Positions 48,070 to 60,690 of a stretch of 64,000 nt of DNA are shown one piece after another. Each line of letters opens with the position of its first letter. Positions within the stretch are counted from its first letter, which is position 1. The stretch covers positions 12,074,501 to 12,138,500 of the forward strand of contig NC_056753.1 of NCBI RefSeq assembly GCF_018687715.1. The letters run 5' to 3'. The stretch is from Carya illinoinensis (taxonomy: Eukaryota; Streptophyta; Magnoliopsida; Fagales; Juglandaceae). The notes beneath the pieces are model-generated. The model ran no database searches and was not told the DNA's origin. It saw only the letters and a list, made by a program, of their open reading frames with translations. The translations under genes were made by a program, and so were the position numbers.

Positions 48070-50387
48070 CTAAATTAGAAAGTAATTGACAAAACATGAA
48101 TTGAAAATTTAAAATGCCCAAAACCAAGATTCTAGAATTCATCTTTGTAATTAAATCACAAATCCCCAAAATAACACATAACAATTGTAATCACTATTAA
48201 ATGAAAACTTAAAGATGTGCAAAAAGTAAATAACACGAAATAAGTAAACAGAAAATAAATTACCCTAACTTCTAAGTAAAAAAATATCTCAAAAGTATTC
48301 TATAAACTTTAAACTGAAGTTAAATAAAATAGGGAATGAAAAGTCTAAACGAAAACTTCCTTTCACTATTCAATTGAAATTTAAAAGAAAAAAGGAACAA
48401 TTTCTCACATATGATGTTTCAGAAAAATTAAAAACAAAAACAAAAACAAAAGCTTACAACCAAACCTTTCTTGCAATAAATTAAGGTAACACAATTAATA
48501 AGAACTTCTAAAACAATTTCTTTTTGTTGCATGAAACAAACTAGCATACTTGATTAAAACTTCTAAAACAATTTCTTTTTGTTGCATGAAACAAAATAGC
48601 ACACTTAATTAAAACTTCTAAAACAATTTCTTTTATTGCATGAAACAAACTAGTAATGAAACAAACTAGCACACTTAATGGAAATTAAGGTATTACACTT
48701 AATGAAATACAATTCTAGAACAAATCTTAATACACTAAAAAAAATGCTAAAACAACAAAGCTTTGAAGCTAAAAGGAGAAACAAAATTTCCGAAAACAAT
48801 AAAGAGCTAATTCTTTCAAGTACATAGCAGAGAATTGTGTGTATTGAGTTGTGTTTGTCTAAGTTTTAGTTGTTGTTTTGTAAGCTTCGGACTGCATCCT
48901 TTTATAGCTGAACATCTTGGCTACACATTCATACTTCATTTGCATTCACACTTAAATGCATTCACACCTCAATTGCATTCACACCTCAATTGGTTTCACA
49001 CTTCATTCTTGCATTCACACTTAATTTCGTCTACTTCTTGCATTTAATCTTTAATTGCCGCCTCTTGCATTCCTCCTCTCTCATTTTATTCAATTGGTTT
49101 CTTAATTCAAACCAAACAACCAAGTCCAACACGGTTCCTCATGCCTAACTTCATGCCTAACTTGTTGAAAATTCATTCAATCTGTTTTTTTGTTTCAATT
49201 CTGCCGTCCAGCCACTCTCTCATATATATATATATATATATATCTTTAGATGGCTGCCTCAAGTTGGTGCTGCCCTTCCTCCAATCAAATTCATTTCAGC
49301 CGAAATCCATCTTCAATTCACACTTGGTTGAAAACTCAAGCATGTCTTAACACTTCAACAACAGCCGACTTCACCTTTCCACCTCCAGAAAATTCAAACC
49401 AATCAGCATTGGCCTACACGTCTCCCTTCAAACAATTACAGCACAACACATCTCACTTCTCTTAATTCTCTCTCACCGACTTCATATTTCAGCAAAATAC
49501 AAACACCCACCGATTTCTCTCAATTAATTCTGGAAATTCCCCACAATCATGCACCGGCTTTGCTTTCTTTCCTTTTTACAATTCCTTTTTCAGTTCCAGC
49601 ACATCATGCACTTTAATTTCAGCACATGTTTCTCTATATTTTCTTCTCATTGCCGTAGACATTGACCAAGCTTGCATGTGTCTCTCTATCTTCCTTCATT
49701 TCGGTGGACAGCAGTTGGTGGACAGTAGCAGCCTTTGATGACTTCTTCCAATCCATCACATGTTCCTCACCTTAATTTAGCTGCACCAACCGATGTAAGT
49801 TAAGCCAAACAAGCAGCCTTCCAATTAATGTATAATTTAGGTGGGTTGGAAATGAGTTGGTGGATTTATTTGAGTGTAAAAAGGGGTGATTGATGTAGCC
49901 GTGTATGAGGTTAGATGGAGTTGGGATTGTTTGAATGGTGGGAAAGCTCAAGACAAAGTATGAACAAGGCATGAACATAATGAACCATGGTATGCATGAA
50001 AAATGGAGATGGAGATTAAAAAAAAGAAAACACTCAACAACAAAATAACATAAATGAAAGATTAGCTTGAGCAACTTCCATTCACGGATGGCAAGAAGTG
50101 CTTTTATCTTTTGAGGTTCATGGATTGAACCCAAAAGATGGAAAGATAGCTCAAGAAACTTTATGAACATGAAGAACAAGAAGAATTAAAATTATGAACT
50201 AGAATGCACAGTAATCAATAGTTGGTAGAATTCAAGCAGAAATTCATGCTTTTAATCAATTAAAATCACAACTTTGATTTATCCTTATTAATCATTTTTC
50301 CATTTAAAACCAATAATAATGTCATGATGAATTTAAAATACATTGACTTTAAATAGCTAAAATATGCAATATTTCAGCTCAATCACA
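48070..50387 (-). repeat. Athila-type LTR, minus strand (3' LTR of the 51-54 kb pol)
   Basis: Inverse of the LTR family. Its start (minus strand TGTGATTGAGC) is at 50387, adjoining a purine tract, and the last roughly 300 bp are lost at the junction with the tandem array near 48070. The (AT)n run at 49218-49241 and the inverted TATA at 48899 match the other copies. A 135-codon frame (50179-49772) recurs identically at 60899-61306 but shows no known domain. Confidence 0.88.
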
Positions 50388-51260
50388 CCCCCAACTAGCA
50401 TTTTGCTAATCCTTGAGCAAAATAGTGAAAATTAATTAAGATGAATATTGCATAAGGATCGAAATCCAAACAAAAACAATCGAACACAATTCTGAATTCT
50501 CACAAAAGTGACATGTTACTAATCAACTCCCAAGGGTTATACCCACCAAGACTATCTCAACAATCTTTCACATAGAATTAAGGTGAACATCTCAGGACTC
50601 AAATGTGTGAGTGGAGCTAGACCAGTTATGTGTTCCACATTACTAGCCATGATTTGCCATATGATTTTTTTTTTCAACCTTAAGATTAATCATTGCTGAT
50701 TCTAACTACCTCAAAGCCCAAGGGACTAGCAGTTTTCACGCCAGCTCTGTTTTTAAAGGTTGGATACTCAACCCCCAAAGTCTTGGGTAACTGTTTCTAG
50801 CCCTTTTTACTTAGGAAAGTTCACTAAGTTGCCTTTTGTTTTTTCAATCCTTTCTCTTTTCTTTTCTTTTCTTTTTCTTTTTGGCATGGCTCGTAGTCCT
50901 GCAGTTTACTTCTCCAGTATTAAATCAATGAATGGTAAATAAGGAACACTACAAGCGTAAGCATGTGCAAAATGTCCTTCAAACTTTGCCTTTCGTTCTA
51001 CAAAATTTTTTATCATGTTTCATCTCAATAACTATAACATCCTGGTGTTTCAAGCCACATATCAACATAATATGATGCATCAAAAATCATGCTCTATGTT
51101 TAAGCTTGAAAATAAATCTTCACAAATGACCCCACTCAACTACTCCACCAAGATGCTCAAATTTCACAAATCTTAAATTTCAAATTTTTTTTGGGTTTGT
51201 TTGTTTGTTTTTTTTTTTTTTTTTAATATATATATGTGCACACATGCTACCCCCAACTAG
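50388..51260 (-). other. Athila 3' untranslated segment flanked by duplicated purine tracts
   Basis: The word cccccaactag (minus CTAGTTGGGGG, the purine tract) occurs at 50388-50398 and again at 51250-51260. Between them lie 860 bp of non-coding AT-rich DNA including a poly-T run and (AT)n near 51225. The other arm of the inverted repeat has only one tract (60679-60690) and lacks this segment. Confidence 0.85.
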
Positions 51261-51414
51261 TGAGAGACATAGTCCTCAATGAATCGAACGAAAGAAAACA
51301 AAGTGCACAGAACTAAGCAAGCAAAACAAGCAGTCAACATGAAATATAAAATCAAAGCAAACGAACAAATAAAAACAAAGCAAGTAAAGAAAACTGTAAA
51401 GAAGGAAAAACAAC

Positions 51415-54249
51415 TTAAAACACTTCCCTGGGGTCTTGCATAAGCAAGATCTCATCATGTGGATCAAAGACCTTTAGAAATGACTTTAGACGTTGTCCGT
51501 TGACAATGAAGCTATTACCATTATTCGGATTGACAATGTCTACCGCGCCATGAGGATGAACGGTCTTTACAATGTACGGCCCACTCCATCGGGATTTCAA
51601 CTTTCCAGGAAAAATATGCAAGCGAGAGTTGTAAAGAAGAACTTCCTAGCCAAGTGTAAAATGCTTTGGATGAATTTTCTGATCATGCAGAATTTTCATG
51701 CGTTCCTTTGCCATTTGCGTGTTGTCATAAGCATTCCGATGACTTTCATCCAATTCATTGATCTGCAATTTTCTCAGCCCTGAAGCTTTATCAAGTGACA
51801 TGTTAACATGTTTTATGGCCCAAAGAGCTCGATGCTAAATGTCAACAGGTAAATGACAAGCTTTACCATAAACTAATCGATAGGGAGACATCCCCAGATT
51901 TGTTTTAAAAGCTGTCCTATAAGCCCACAAAGCATCAAGAAGCTTAATCGACCAATCTTTCCTATTAGGATTTATTGTTTTCTCCAGAATGATTTTTATT
52001 TATCTGTTTGCCAATTCAGCTTGCCCATTTGTTTGAGGGTGATAAGGGGTAGAAACTCTGTGTGTGATACCATATTTCTTCACAAGTGTAGAAAATGGTT
52101 TATTGCAAAAATGAGAACCCCCGTCACTAATGATAACCTTGGGCATGCCAAATCGAGCAAACAAAGATTGTAAAAATTTTAGTACAACATGATGGTCATT
52201 GGTTTTGCAAGCGATGGCCTCAACCCACTTTGAAACATAGTCCACAGCCAATAAAATATATGTGTTTCCAAAGGAAACCGGAAAAGGTCCCATGAAGTCT
52301 ATTCCCCAACAATCAAAGATTTCTAAAGTAAGAATGGGGGAAAGGGGCATCATGTTTCTTTTGCTAATGGCTCCCAACTTTTGACAAGACTCACATGCTT
52401 TACAAAAATTGTAAGCGTCCTTAAACAGGGAAGGCCAATAAAAACCGCTTTGCAAAATTTTTGCCACTGTTTTATTTGCTGAAAAATGACCACCACATGC
52501 ACCCGTATGACAAAATCTCAATACTGAAGAAAACTCATCATCAGGAATGCATCTCCGAATCAATTGGTCCAAACAATACTTGAAAAGATAAGGGTCATCA
52601 AAGTAGAAATGTTTTACCTCAAATAGAAACTGACGCTTATCTTGGGTTGACCATTCAGAAGGCATTCGCTCAGTCACTAGATAATTGACTATGTCAACAT
52701 ACCAGGGAGCTCTATCAACCACAAACAGATGCTCATCCGGGAAACTATCATCAAGAGGAAGGCTGACATTTGAAGAAGGAGATGATGATAATCTAGAGAG
52801 GTGGTCAGCTACCACATTTTCAACTCCTTTCTTGTCCTTAATGTTGATGTTAAACTCTTGAAGTAATAGAATCCAGCGAATCAAGCGTGGTTTTGCATCT
52901 TTTTTAGCCAACAAATACTTAAGAGCAGAGTAGTCAGTGAAAATAGTAACAGGAGAACCAAGAATATAAGCCCGGAATTTATCAAGTGCAAAAACAACTG
53001 CAAGCAATTCTTTTTCAGTAGTGGTATAATTTTTCTGGGCATCATTCAAGGTTCTACTGGCATAATAAATCACAAAAGGTCTGTTATCCACTCGCTGCCC
53101 CAAAACAGCTCCTAAGGCATAGTCACTAGCATCTGTCATAATCTCAAAGGGAAGGTCCCACTGCGGGGGTTGCACAACAGGGGCAGTGGTAAGCGACTTT
53201 TTCAAGGTATCAAAAGCTTTTTGGCACTCATCAGTCCAAACAAATTCAATATCATTTTGTAAAAGAGTGCACAAAGGTTTTGCAATGGAACTAAACCCTT
53301 GAATAAACCGCCTATAAAAACCAGCATGACTAAGAAAAGAACGAATATCCCAAACTGTCCTAGGGATAGGAAGTTTAGATATTAATTCAATCTTTGCCTT
53401 GTCAACTTTTATACCCTCAGAAGAAACAATATGCCCTAATACAATGCCCTGAGTAACCATAAATTGGCATTTCTCCCAATTAAGTAAAAGATTTTTTTCC
53501 TCACATCTTTGGAGAATACGTGCCAAATTATGCAAACAACTCTCAAAGGATTTTCCAAAAACAGAGAAATCATCCATGAATATTTCACAAATATCATCAA
53601 TCATGTCAGAAAAAATACTCATCATGCATATCTGAAAAATAGCTGGAGCATTACACAAACCAAAAGGCATTCTAGTAAAAGCAAAAGTGCCAAAAGGACA
53701 GGTGAAAGTGGTTTTCTCCTAATCCTCAGGTGCTACAGCAATTTGATAATAACCAGAATAGCCATCCAATAAACAATAATATGCATTACCAGCTACTCTT
53801 TCCAAAATTTGATCCAAGAATGGTAAAGGAAAATGATCCTTCCTACTCGCTGAATTAAGTTTTCTATAATCAATGCACATTCTCCAGCCAGTAACCATTC
53901 TAGTTGGAATCAACTCATTTTTATCATTTTTTATGACAGTCAAACCAGATTTCTTTGGTACCACTTGAGTTGGACTTACCCACTTACTGTCTCAGATGGG
54001 ATAAATGATACCTACTGCGAGTAGCTTAAGCATTTCCTCTTTCACAACTTCCTTCATGGTAGGATTGAGCCTACTTTGAGCATCACGAATCGGTCTAGCA
54101 TCGTCTTCAAGATGGATTCTGTGGGTACATACAGCGGCATCAATGCCTTTGATGTCTGCTATTGTCCAACCAATTACACCTCGATGCTTTCTTAATACTT
54201 CAATCAACTGGGCTTCATCCTTCTGATTTAGTTTTGAGGAAATCACCAC
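51415..54249 (-). pseudogene. Athila pol: RT, RNase H, integrase (left arm)
   Basis: Minus strand from 54249: EVVISSKLNQKDEAQLIEVL, then a TGA at about 53990 (YPI*DSKW), RT motifs (GWRMCIDYRKLN, LPFLDQILERVAG), and a TAG near 53718. A long open frame follows (53670-52000) with [10 protein letters not shown] (RT active site), [14 protein letters not shown] and [14 protein letters not shown] (RNase H). It continues with the HTGACGGHF...CESCQKLG zinc finger and integrase motifs [16 protein letters not shown] and GQAELANR with all three acidic residues kept. A stop near 51998 and later changes break the C-terminus, which resumes at 51621-51415 ([18 protein letters not shown]). It is fused head-to-head to plus-strand gag at 54249/54250. 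Confidence 0.92.
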
Positions 54250-54829
54250 CTCAGCAACAGCCATTTAATCAAGGTGCTCCTCAGCACCCATATCCGCCAT
54301 ATCAAAATCCTCAGAGCTATCCTTATGTAGCTCCTCCTGGATTTCAACCTCATGTAGCTGCACAAAGTCCTCAGCCTTCATCATCTACCAAGAAGACTCT
54401 AGATGACAGTATCGCTCAGATGGCCAATACACTTCAGCAATTCATGCAGATTCAGGCCACCACAAATAATCAAAATACTCAGACCATAAATGAGTTGCGT
54501 GGCACTGTTAATAAGATGAGCACAACCTTGAGCACCCTAGAGAAAGGGAAATTTCCAGCACAGCCTCAACCTAATCCTCAAGTATACAGACAACAACAAC
54601 ATCAAGTGCATAATGTCTCAGGAGACGTTATTGAGACAGCAAAAGCGGTTCTTACTTTGAGAAGTGGGAAGGAAGTTCCCGACCTGAGATGACCATAGAC
54701 ACAGAGGTAATTGCTCCTACGCCTAAAGATGCAGCAGAGACGGATGAAGCTGAAAAAGAACCAGAGGTAGCAAGACCAGAACAGAAGAAGCCTGTGAGTG
54801 CAGATGCTGAAACTAGTAAGGGATACCAA
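54250..54829 (+). pseudogene. Athila gag C-terminal piece (inverted relative to adjacent pol)
   Basis: Plus strand: Pro/Gln-rich PQQQPFNQGAPQHPYPPY, AQMANTLQQFMQIQATT, NELRGTVNKMSTTLSTLEKG, AVLTLRSGKEVPDL. The frame shifts at 54689 (ctgagatgacc), and MTIDTEVIAPTPKDAAETD to SKGYQ continues. No N-terminal capsid domain. It begins abruptly at 54250 against minus-strand pol and ends abruptly at 54829 against an inverted LTR fragment. Confidence 0.88.
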
Positions 54830-55182
54830 GTTTTGAGTTGTTGTTTTGTAAGCTTCGGACTGCATCCTTTTATAGCCGAACATCTTGGCTACACATTCAT
54901 ACTTCATTTGCATTCACACTTAATTGCATTCACACCTCAATTGCATTCACACCTCAATTAGTTTCACACTTCATTCTTGCATTCACACTTAATTTCGGCT
55001 ACTTCTTGCATTTAATCTTTAATTGCCGCCTCTTGCATTCCTCCTCTCTCATTTTATTCAATTGGTTTCTTAATTCAAACCAAACAACCAAGTCCAACAC
55101 GGTTCCTCATGCCTAACTTCATGCCTAACTTGTTGAAAATTCATTCAATCTATTTTTTTGTTTCAATTCTACCGTCCAGCCA

Positions 55183-55213
<31 letters not shown>

Positions 55214-55262
55214 CTTTAGATGGCTGCCTCAAGTTGGTGCTGCCCTTATCAGCCGAAAGCCA
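54830..55262 (-). repeat. Athila LTR fragment, minus strand
   Basis: Inverse LTR from the transcription start region (ttttgagttgttgttttg) through TATA (54868), the 17-bp motif array and (AT)n (about 55190-55213) to 'gcccttatcagccgaaagcc', where it joins RT sequence at 55262. The same LTR/RT junction occurs inverted at 62495. Confidence 0.88.
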
Positions 55263-56056
55263 AATATGCCCTAATACAATGCCCTGAGTAACCATAAATT
55301 GGCATTTCTCCCAATTAAGTAAAAGATTTTTTTCCTCACATCTCTAGAGAATACATGCCAAATTATGCAAACAACTCTCAAAGGATTTTCCAAAAACAGA
55401 GAAATCATCCATGAATATTTCACAAATATCATCAATCATGTCAGAAAAAATACTCACCATGCATCTCTGAAAAGTAGCTGGAGCATTACACAAACCAAAA
55501 GGCATTCTAGTAAAAGCAAAAGTGCCAAAAGGACAGGTGAAAGTGGTTTTCTCCTGATCCTCAGGTGCTACAGCAATTTGATAATAACCAGAATAGCCAT
55601 CCAATAAACAATAATATGCATTACCAGCTACTCTTTCCAAAATTTGATCCAAGAATGGTAAAGGAAAATGATCCTTCCTACTCGCTGAATTAAGTTTTCT
55701 ATAATCAATGCACATTCTCCAGCCAGTAACCATTCTAGTTGGAATCAACTCATTTTTATCATTTTTTATGATAGTCAAACCAGATTTCTTTGGTACCACT
55801 TGAGTTGAACTTACCCACTTACTGTCTCAGATGGGATAAATGATACCTACTGCGAGTAGCTTAAGCACTTCCTCTTTCACAACTTCCTTCATGGTAGGAT
55901 TGAGCCTACATTAAGCATCACGAACCGGTCTAGCATCGTCTTCAAGATGGATTCTGTGGGTACATACAGCGGCATCAATGCCTTTGATGTCTGCTATTGT
56001 CCAACCAATTGCACCTTGATGCTTTCTTAATACTTCAATCAACTGGGCTTCATCCT
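54830..56056 (-). repeat. Arm of second inverted repeat (B-minus)
   Basis: Inverse of 61703-62930, including the shared LTR/RT fusion point. This shows that the fused sequence was copied or inverted as a unit after the fusion arose. Confidence 0.87.
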
Positions 56057-57687
56057 TCTGATTTAGCTTTGAGGAAATCACCACCGGAAAATTTCCTTCT
56101 TCAGGTCCAAGGAACGCATACTTTAAATCTTGAGGAAGCGGTTTCAGTTCCAACTGAGGAACTTCTTCCTCTGAAGATCTAAGTATGTCTCGTGGTGGTA
56201 GAGCTTCGAACTGGGGTTTCCATCTTGCTCCCGCAAATTGTACTTCAAGTGGTAAAGATGAATCTGCAAAACAATCAAAAAAATCAAAGTCATCTTCATT
56301 GATATGATCAATTTTCTCATCAAGGAAAAATTCAGGTGTCTGAAAAATATAATCATCATCAGAGAAAGGAGAAGTTGAGCAAATAAAATCTGTTGGTGTC
56401 AAACTCTCCACAGCATTCAAATCACTTGTGTCATCAAAATGTGCCGGCATCTTGCAAGCGTTGAAAATGTTCAACTCAAGTGCCATGTTCCCAAAAGTAA
56501 ACTTCAAAACTCCACTTCTGCAATTGATCAAAGCATTTGATGTAGCTAGAAATGGTCTTCCTAGGATGACAGGAGCTTGGTAAATAGTGGAGACCGGCTG
56601 CTGCATGTCAAGAACCACAAAATCTACTGGGTAGTAGAATTTGTCCACCTGGACCAACACGTCCTCTACAATACCCTTCGGTACCTTAACTGATCTGTCA
56701 GCCAGCTGTAGCATGATGGAGGTCCTTTTCAGCTCACCCAATCCCAACTGCTCATATACTGAGAATGGTAGCAAGTTCACACTACTCCCCAAATCAAGTA
56801 AAGCTCTCCCAATTCGTGATTCACCAATCATAATGGAGATGTTGGGAGAGCCGGGATCTCCAAACTTCTGAGGAGTCTATCTCAATATCAATGCACTAAC
56901 TTGCTCCGTTAGGAAAGCTTTCTTCTTCACATTCAGCTTCCTCTTCACCGTGCACAAGTCCTTCAAAAATTTTGCATATGAAGGCACTTGTTGTATGGCA
57001 TCCAAGATTGGAATATTGATTTTCACTTGCTTGAAAATCTCTTGAATCTCCATGTGATACTTGTTCTTTTTGCCAGCTGCCAATCTCTGAGGATAGGGTA
57101 CCACAGGTTGGTATCCCTTACTAGTTTCAGCATCTGCACTCACAGGCTTCTTCTGTTCTGGTCTTGCTACCTCTGGTTCTTTTTCAGCTTCATCCGTCTC
57201 TGCTGCATCTTTAGGCATATGAGCAATTTCCTTTGTGTCTATGGTCATCTCAAGTCGGGAACTTCCTTCCCACTTCTCAAAGTAAGAACAGCTTTTGTTG
57301 TCTCAATAACGTCTCCTGAGACATTATGCACTTGATGTTGTTGTTGTCTGTATACTTGAGGATTAGGTTGAGGCTGTGCTAGAAATTTCCCTTTCTCTAG
57401 GGTGCTCAAGGTTGTGCTCATCTTATTAACAGTGCCACGCAACTTATTTATGGCCTGAGTATTTTGATTATTTGTGGTGGCCTGAATCTGCATGAATTGC
57501 TGAAGTGTATTGGCCATCTGAGCCATACTGTCATCTAGAGTCTTCTTGGCAGATGATGAAGGCTGAGGACTTTGTGCAGCTACATGAGGTTGAAATCCAG
57601 GAGGAGCTACATAAGGATAGCTCTGAGGATTTTGATATGGCGGATATGGGTGCTGAGGAGCACCTTGATTAAATGGTTGTTGCTGAG
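55262..57687 (-). pseudogene. Athila gag end - protease - RT start, minus strand
   Basis: From 57687 downward: gag end (APQHPYPPYQNP ... VLTLRSGKEVPDL, then MTIDTKEIAHMPKDAAE in a shifted frame), FLKDLCTVKRKLNVKKKAFL, a stop near 56880, and the retropepsin site LLDLGSSVNLLPFSVYEQLG. APVILGRPFLATSNALI follows, with an acidic linker leading into EVVISSKLNQ-type RT start with stops near 55910 and 55825. RT motifs run through [12 protein letters not shown] to 55344, and similarity ends at the LTR fusion at 55262. It supplies the gag-protease-RT order missing from the two arms. The part 56057-57107 is the only stretch between 49374 and 62930 that is not repeated inversely. Confidence 0.9.
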
Positions 57688-60520
57688 GTGGTGATTTCCT
57701 CAAAACTAAATCAGAAGGATGAAGCCCAGTTGATTGAAGTATTAAGAAAGCATCGAGGTGCAATTGGTTGGACAATAGCAGACATCAAAGGCATTGATGC
57801 CGCTGTATGTACCCACAGAATCCATCTTGAAGACGATGCTAGACCGATTCGTGATGCTAAACGTAGGCTCAATCCTACCATGAAGGAAGTCGTGAAAGAG
57901 GAAGTGCTTAAGCTACTCGCAGTAGGTATCATTTATCCCATCTGAGACAGTAAGTGGGTAAGTCCAACTCAAGTGGTACCAAAGAAATCTGGTTTGACTG
58001 TCATAAAAAATGATAAAAATGAGTTGATTCCAAGTAGAATGGTTACTGGCTGGAGAATGTGCATTGATTATAGAAAACTTAATTCAGCCAGTAGGAAGGA
58101 TCATTTTCCTTTATCATTCTTGGATCAAATTTTGGAAAGAGTAGCTGGTAATGCATATTATTGTTTATTGGATGGCTATTCTGGTTATTATCAAATTGTT
58201 GTAGCACCTGAGGATCAGGAGAAAACCACTTTCTCCTATCCTTTTGGTACTTTTGCTTTTACTAGAATGCCTTTTGGTTTGTGTAATGCTCCAGCTACTT
58301 TTCAGATATGCATGATGAGTATTTTTTTGACATGATTGATGATATTTGTGAAATATTCATGGATGATTTCTCTGTTTTTGGAAAATCCTTTGAGAGTTGT
58401 TTGCATAATTTGGCACGTATTCTCCAGAGATGTGAGGAAAAAAATCTTTTACTTAATTGGGAGAAATGCCAATTTATGGTTACTCAGGGCATTGAATTAG
58501 GGCATATTGTTTCTTCTGAGGGTATAAAAGTTGACAAGGCAAAGATTGAATTAATATCTAAACTTCCTATCCCTAGGACAGTTAGGGATATTCGTTCTTT
58601 TCTTGGTCATGCTGGTTTTTATAGGCGGTTTATTCAAGGGTTTAGTTCCATTGCAAAACCTTTGTGCACTCTTTTACAAAATGATATTGAATTTGTTTGG
58701 ACTGATGAGTGGCAAAAAGCTTTTGATACCTTGAAAAAGTCGCTTACCACTGCCCCTATTGTGCAACCCCCGCATTGGGACCTTCCCTTTGAGATTATGA
58801 CAGATGCTAGTGACTATGCCTTAGGAGCTGTTTTGGGGCAGCGAGTGGATAACAGACCTTTTGTGATTTATTATACCAGTAGAACCTTGAATGATGCCCA
58901 GAAAAATTATACCACTACTGAAAAAGAATTGCTTGAAGTTGTTTTTGCACTTGATAAATTCCGGGCTTATATTCTTGGTTCTCCTGTTACTATTTTCACT
59001 GACCACTCTGCTCTTAAGTATTTGTTGGCTAAAAAAGATGCAAAACCACGCTTGATTCGCTGGATTCTATTACTTCAAGAGTTGAACATCAACATTAAGG
59101 ACAAGAAAGGAGTTGAAAATGTGGTAGCTGACCACCTCTCTAGATTGTCATCATCTCCTTCTTCAAATGTCAGCCTTCCTCTTGATGATAGTTTCCTGGA
59201 TGAGCATCTGTTTGTGGTTGATAGAGCTCCCTGGTATGCTGACATAGTCAATTATCTGGTGACTGAGCGAATGCCTTCTGAATGGTCAACCCAAGATAAG
59301 CGTCGGTTTCTATCTGAGGTAAAACATTTCTACTTTGATGACCCTTATCTTTTCAAGTATTGTTTGGATCAAATGATTTGGAGATGCATTCCTAATAATG
59401 AGTTTTCTTCAGTATTGAGATTTTGTCATACGGGTGCATGTGGTGGTCATTTTTCGGCAAATAAAACAGTGGCAAAAATTTTGCAAAGCGGTTTTTATTG
59501 GCCTTCCATATTTAAAGACGCTTACAATTTTTGTAAAGCGTGTGAGTCTTGTCAAAAGTTGGGAGCCATTAGCAAAAGAAACATGATGCCCCTTTCCCCC
59601 ATTCTTACTTTAGAAATCTTTGATTGTTGGGAATAGACTTCATGGGACCTTTTCCGGTTTCCTTTGGAAACACATATATTTTATTGGCTGTGGACTATGT
59701 TTCAAAGTGGGTTGAGGCCATCGCTTGCAAAACCAATGACCATCATGTTATACTAAAATTTTTACAATCTTTGTTTGCTCGATTTGGCATGCCCAAGGTT
59801 ATCATTGGTGACGGGGGTTCTCATTTTTGCAATAAACCATTTTCTACACTTGTGAAGAAATATGGTATCACACACAGAGTTTCTACCCCTTATCACCCTC
59901 AAACAAATGGGCAAGCTGAATTGGCAAACAGAGAAATAAAAATCATTCTGGAGAAAACAGTAAATCCTAATAGGAAAGATTGGTCGATTAAGCTTCTTGA
60001 TGCTTTGTGGGCTTATAGGACAGCTTTTAAAACAAATCTAGGGATGTCTCCCTATCGATTAGTTTATGGTAAAGCTTGTCATTTACCTGTTGACATTCAG
60101 CATCGAGCTCTTTGGGCCATAAAACATGTTAACATGTCACTTGATAAAGCTTCAGGGCTAAGAAAATTGCAGATCAATGAATTGGATGAAGCTCGTCGGA
60201 ATGCTTATGACAACACGCAAATGGCAAAGGAACGCATGAAAATTCTGCATGATCAGAAAATTCATCCAAAGCATTTCACACTTGGCCAGGAAGTTCTTCT
60301 TTACAACTCTCGCTTGCATATTTTTCCTGAAAAGTTGAAATCCCGATGGAGTGGGCCGTATATTATAAAGACCGTTCATCCTTATGGCGCGGTAGACATT
60401 GTCAATCCGAAGAATGGTAATAGCTTCACTGTCAACGGACAACGTCTAAAGTCATTTCTGAAGGTCTTTGATCCACATGATGAGATCTTGCTTGTGCAAG
60501 ACCCCAGAGAAGTGTTTTAA
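57688..60520 (+). pseudogene. Athila pol: RT, RNase H, integrase (right arm)
   Basis: Nearly complete pol: VVISSKLNQKDEAQLIEVL, a TGA at 57943 (same site as in the left arm), [36 protein letters not shown] and [14 protein letters not shown]. After HTGACGGHF...CESCQKLG come [16 protein letters not shown] and GQAELANRE, and the C-terminal [15 protein letters not shown] ... [15 protein letters not shown], ending at 60520. Frameshifts are visible near 58328 (in [11 protein letters not shown]) and near 59630, where one G is lost from a run (DCWGIDF interrupted). The family polymerises, degrades the RNA strand and integrates cDNA. This copy would need repair of three lesions to be read. Confidence 0.93.
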
Positions 60521-60678
60521 GTTGTTTTTCCTTCTTTACAGTTTTCTTTACTTGCTTTGTTTTTATTTGTTCGTTTGCTTTGATTTTATATTTCATGTTG
60601 ATTGTTTTTTTTTTTTGCTTGCTTAGTTCTGTGCACTTTGTTTTCTTTCGTTCGATTCATTGAGGACTATGTCTCTCA

Positions 60679-60690
60679 CTAGTTGGGGGG
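60679..60690 (+). promoter_or_regulatory. Athila polypurine tract
   Basis: ctagttgggggg directly before the LTR start tgtgattgag at 60691; the plus-strand primer of the family. Confidence 0.85.

Larger units (their letters stand above)
49374..54829 (-). repeat. Left arm of a large inverted repeat (A-minus)
   Basis: Inverse of 57108-61704. Includes part of an LTR, the 3' region, pol and an oppositely oriented 580-bp gag piece. The arms match through both the pol/gag junction (54249/54250 against 57687/57688) and the gag length (580 bp each). They differ by scattered substitutions, small indels and the 862-bp segment at 50388-51249. Confidence 0.9.

Noticed and set aside
49772..50179. 135-codon frame identical to 60899-61306
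   Set aside because: Identity follows from the arms being duplicated; lies in LTR DNA with no start context or known domain.
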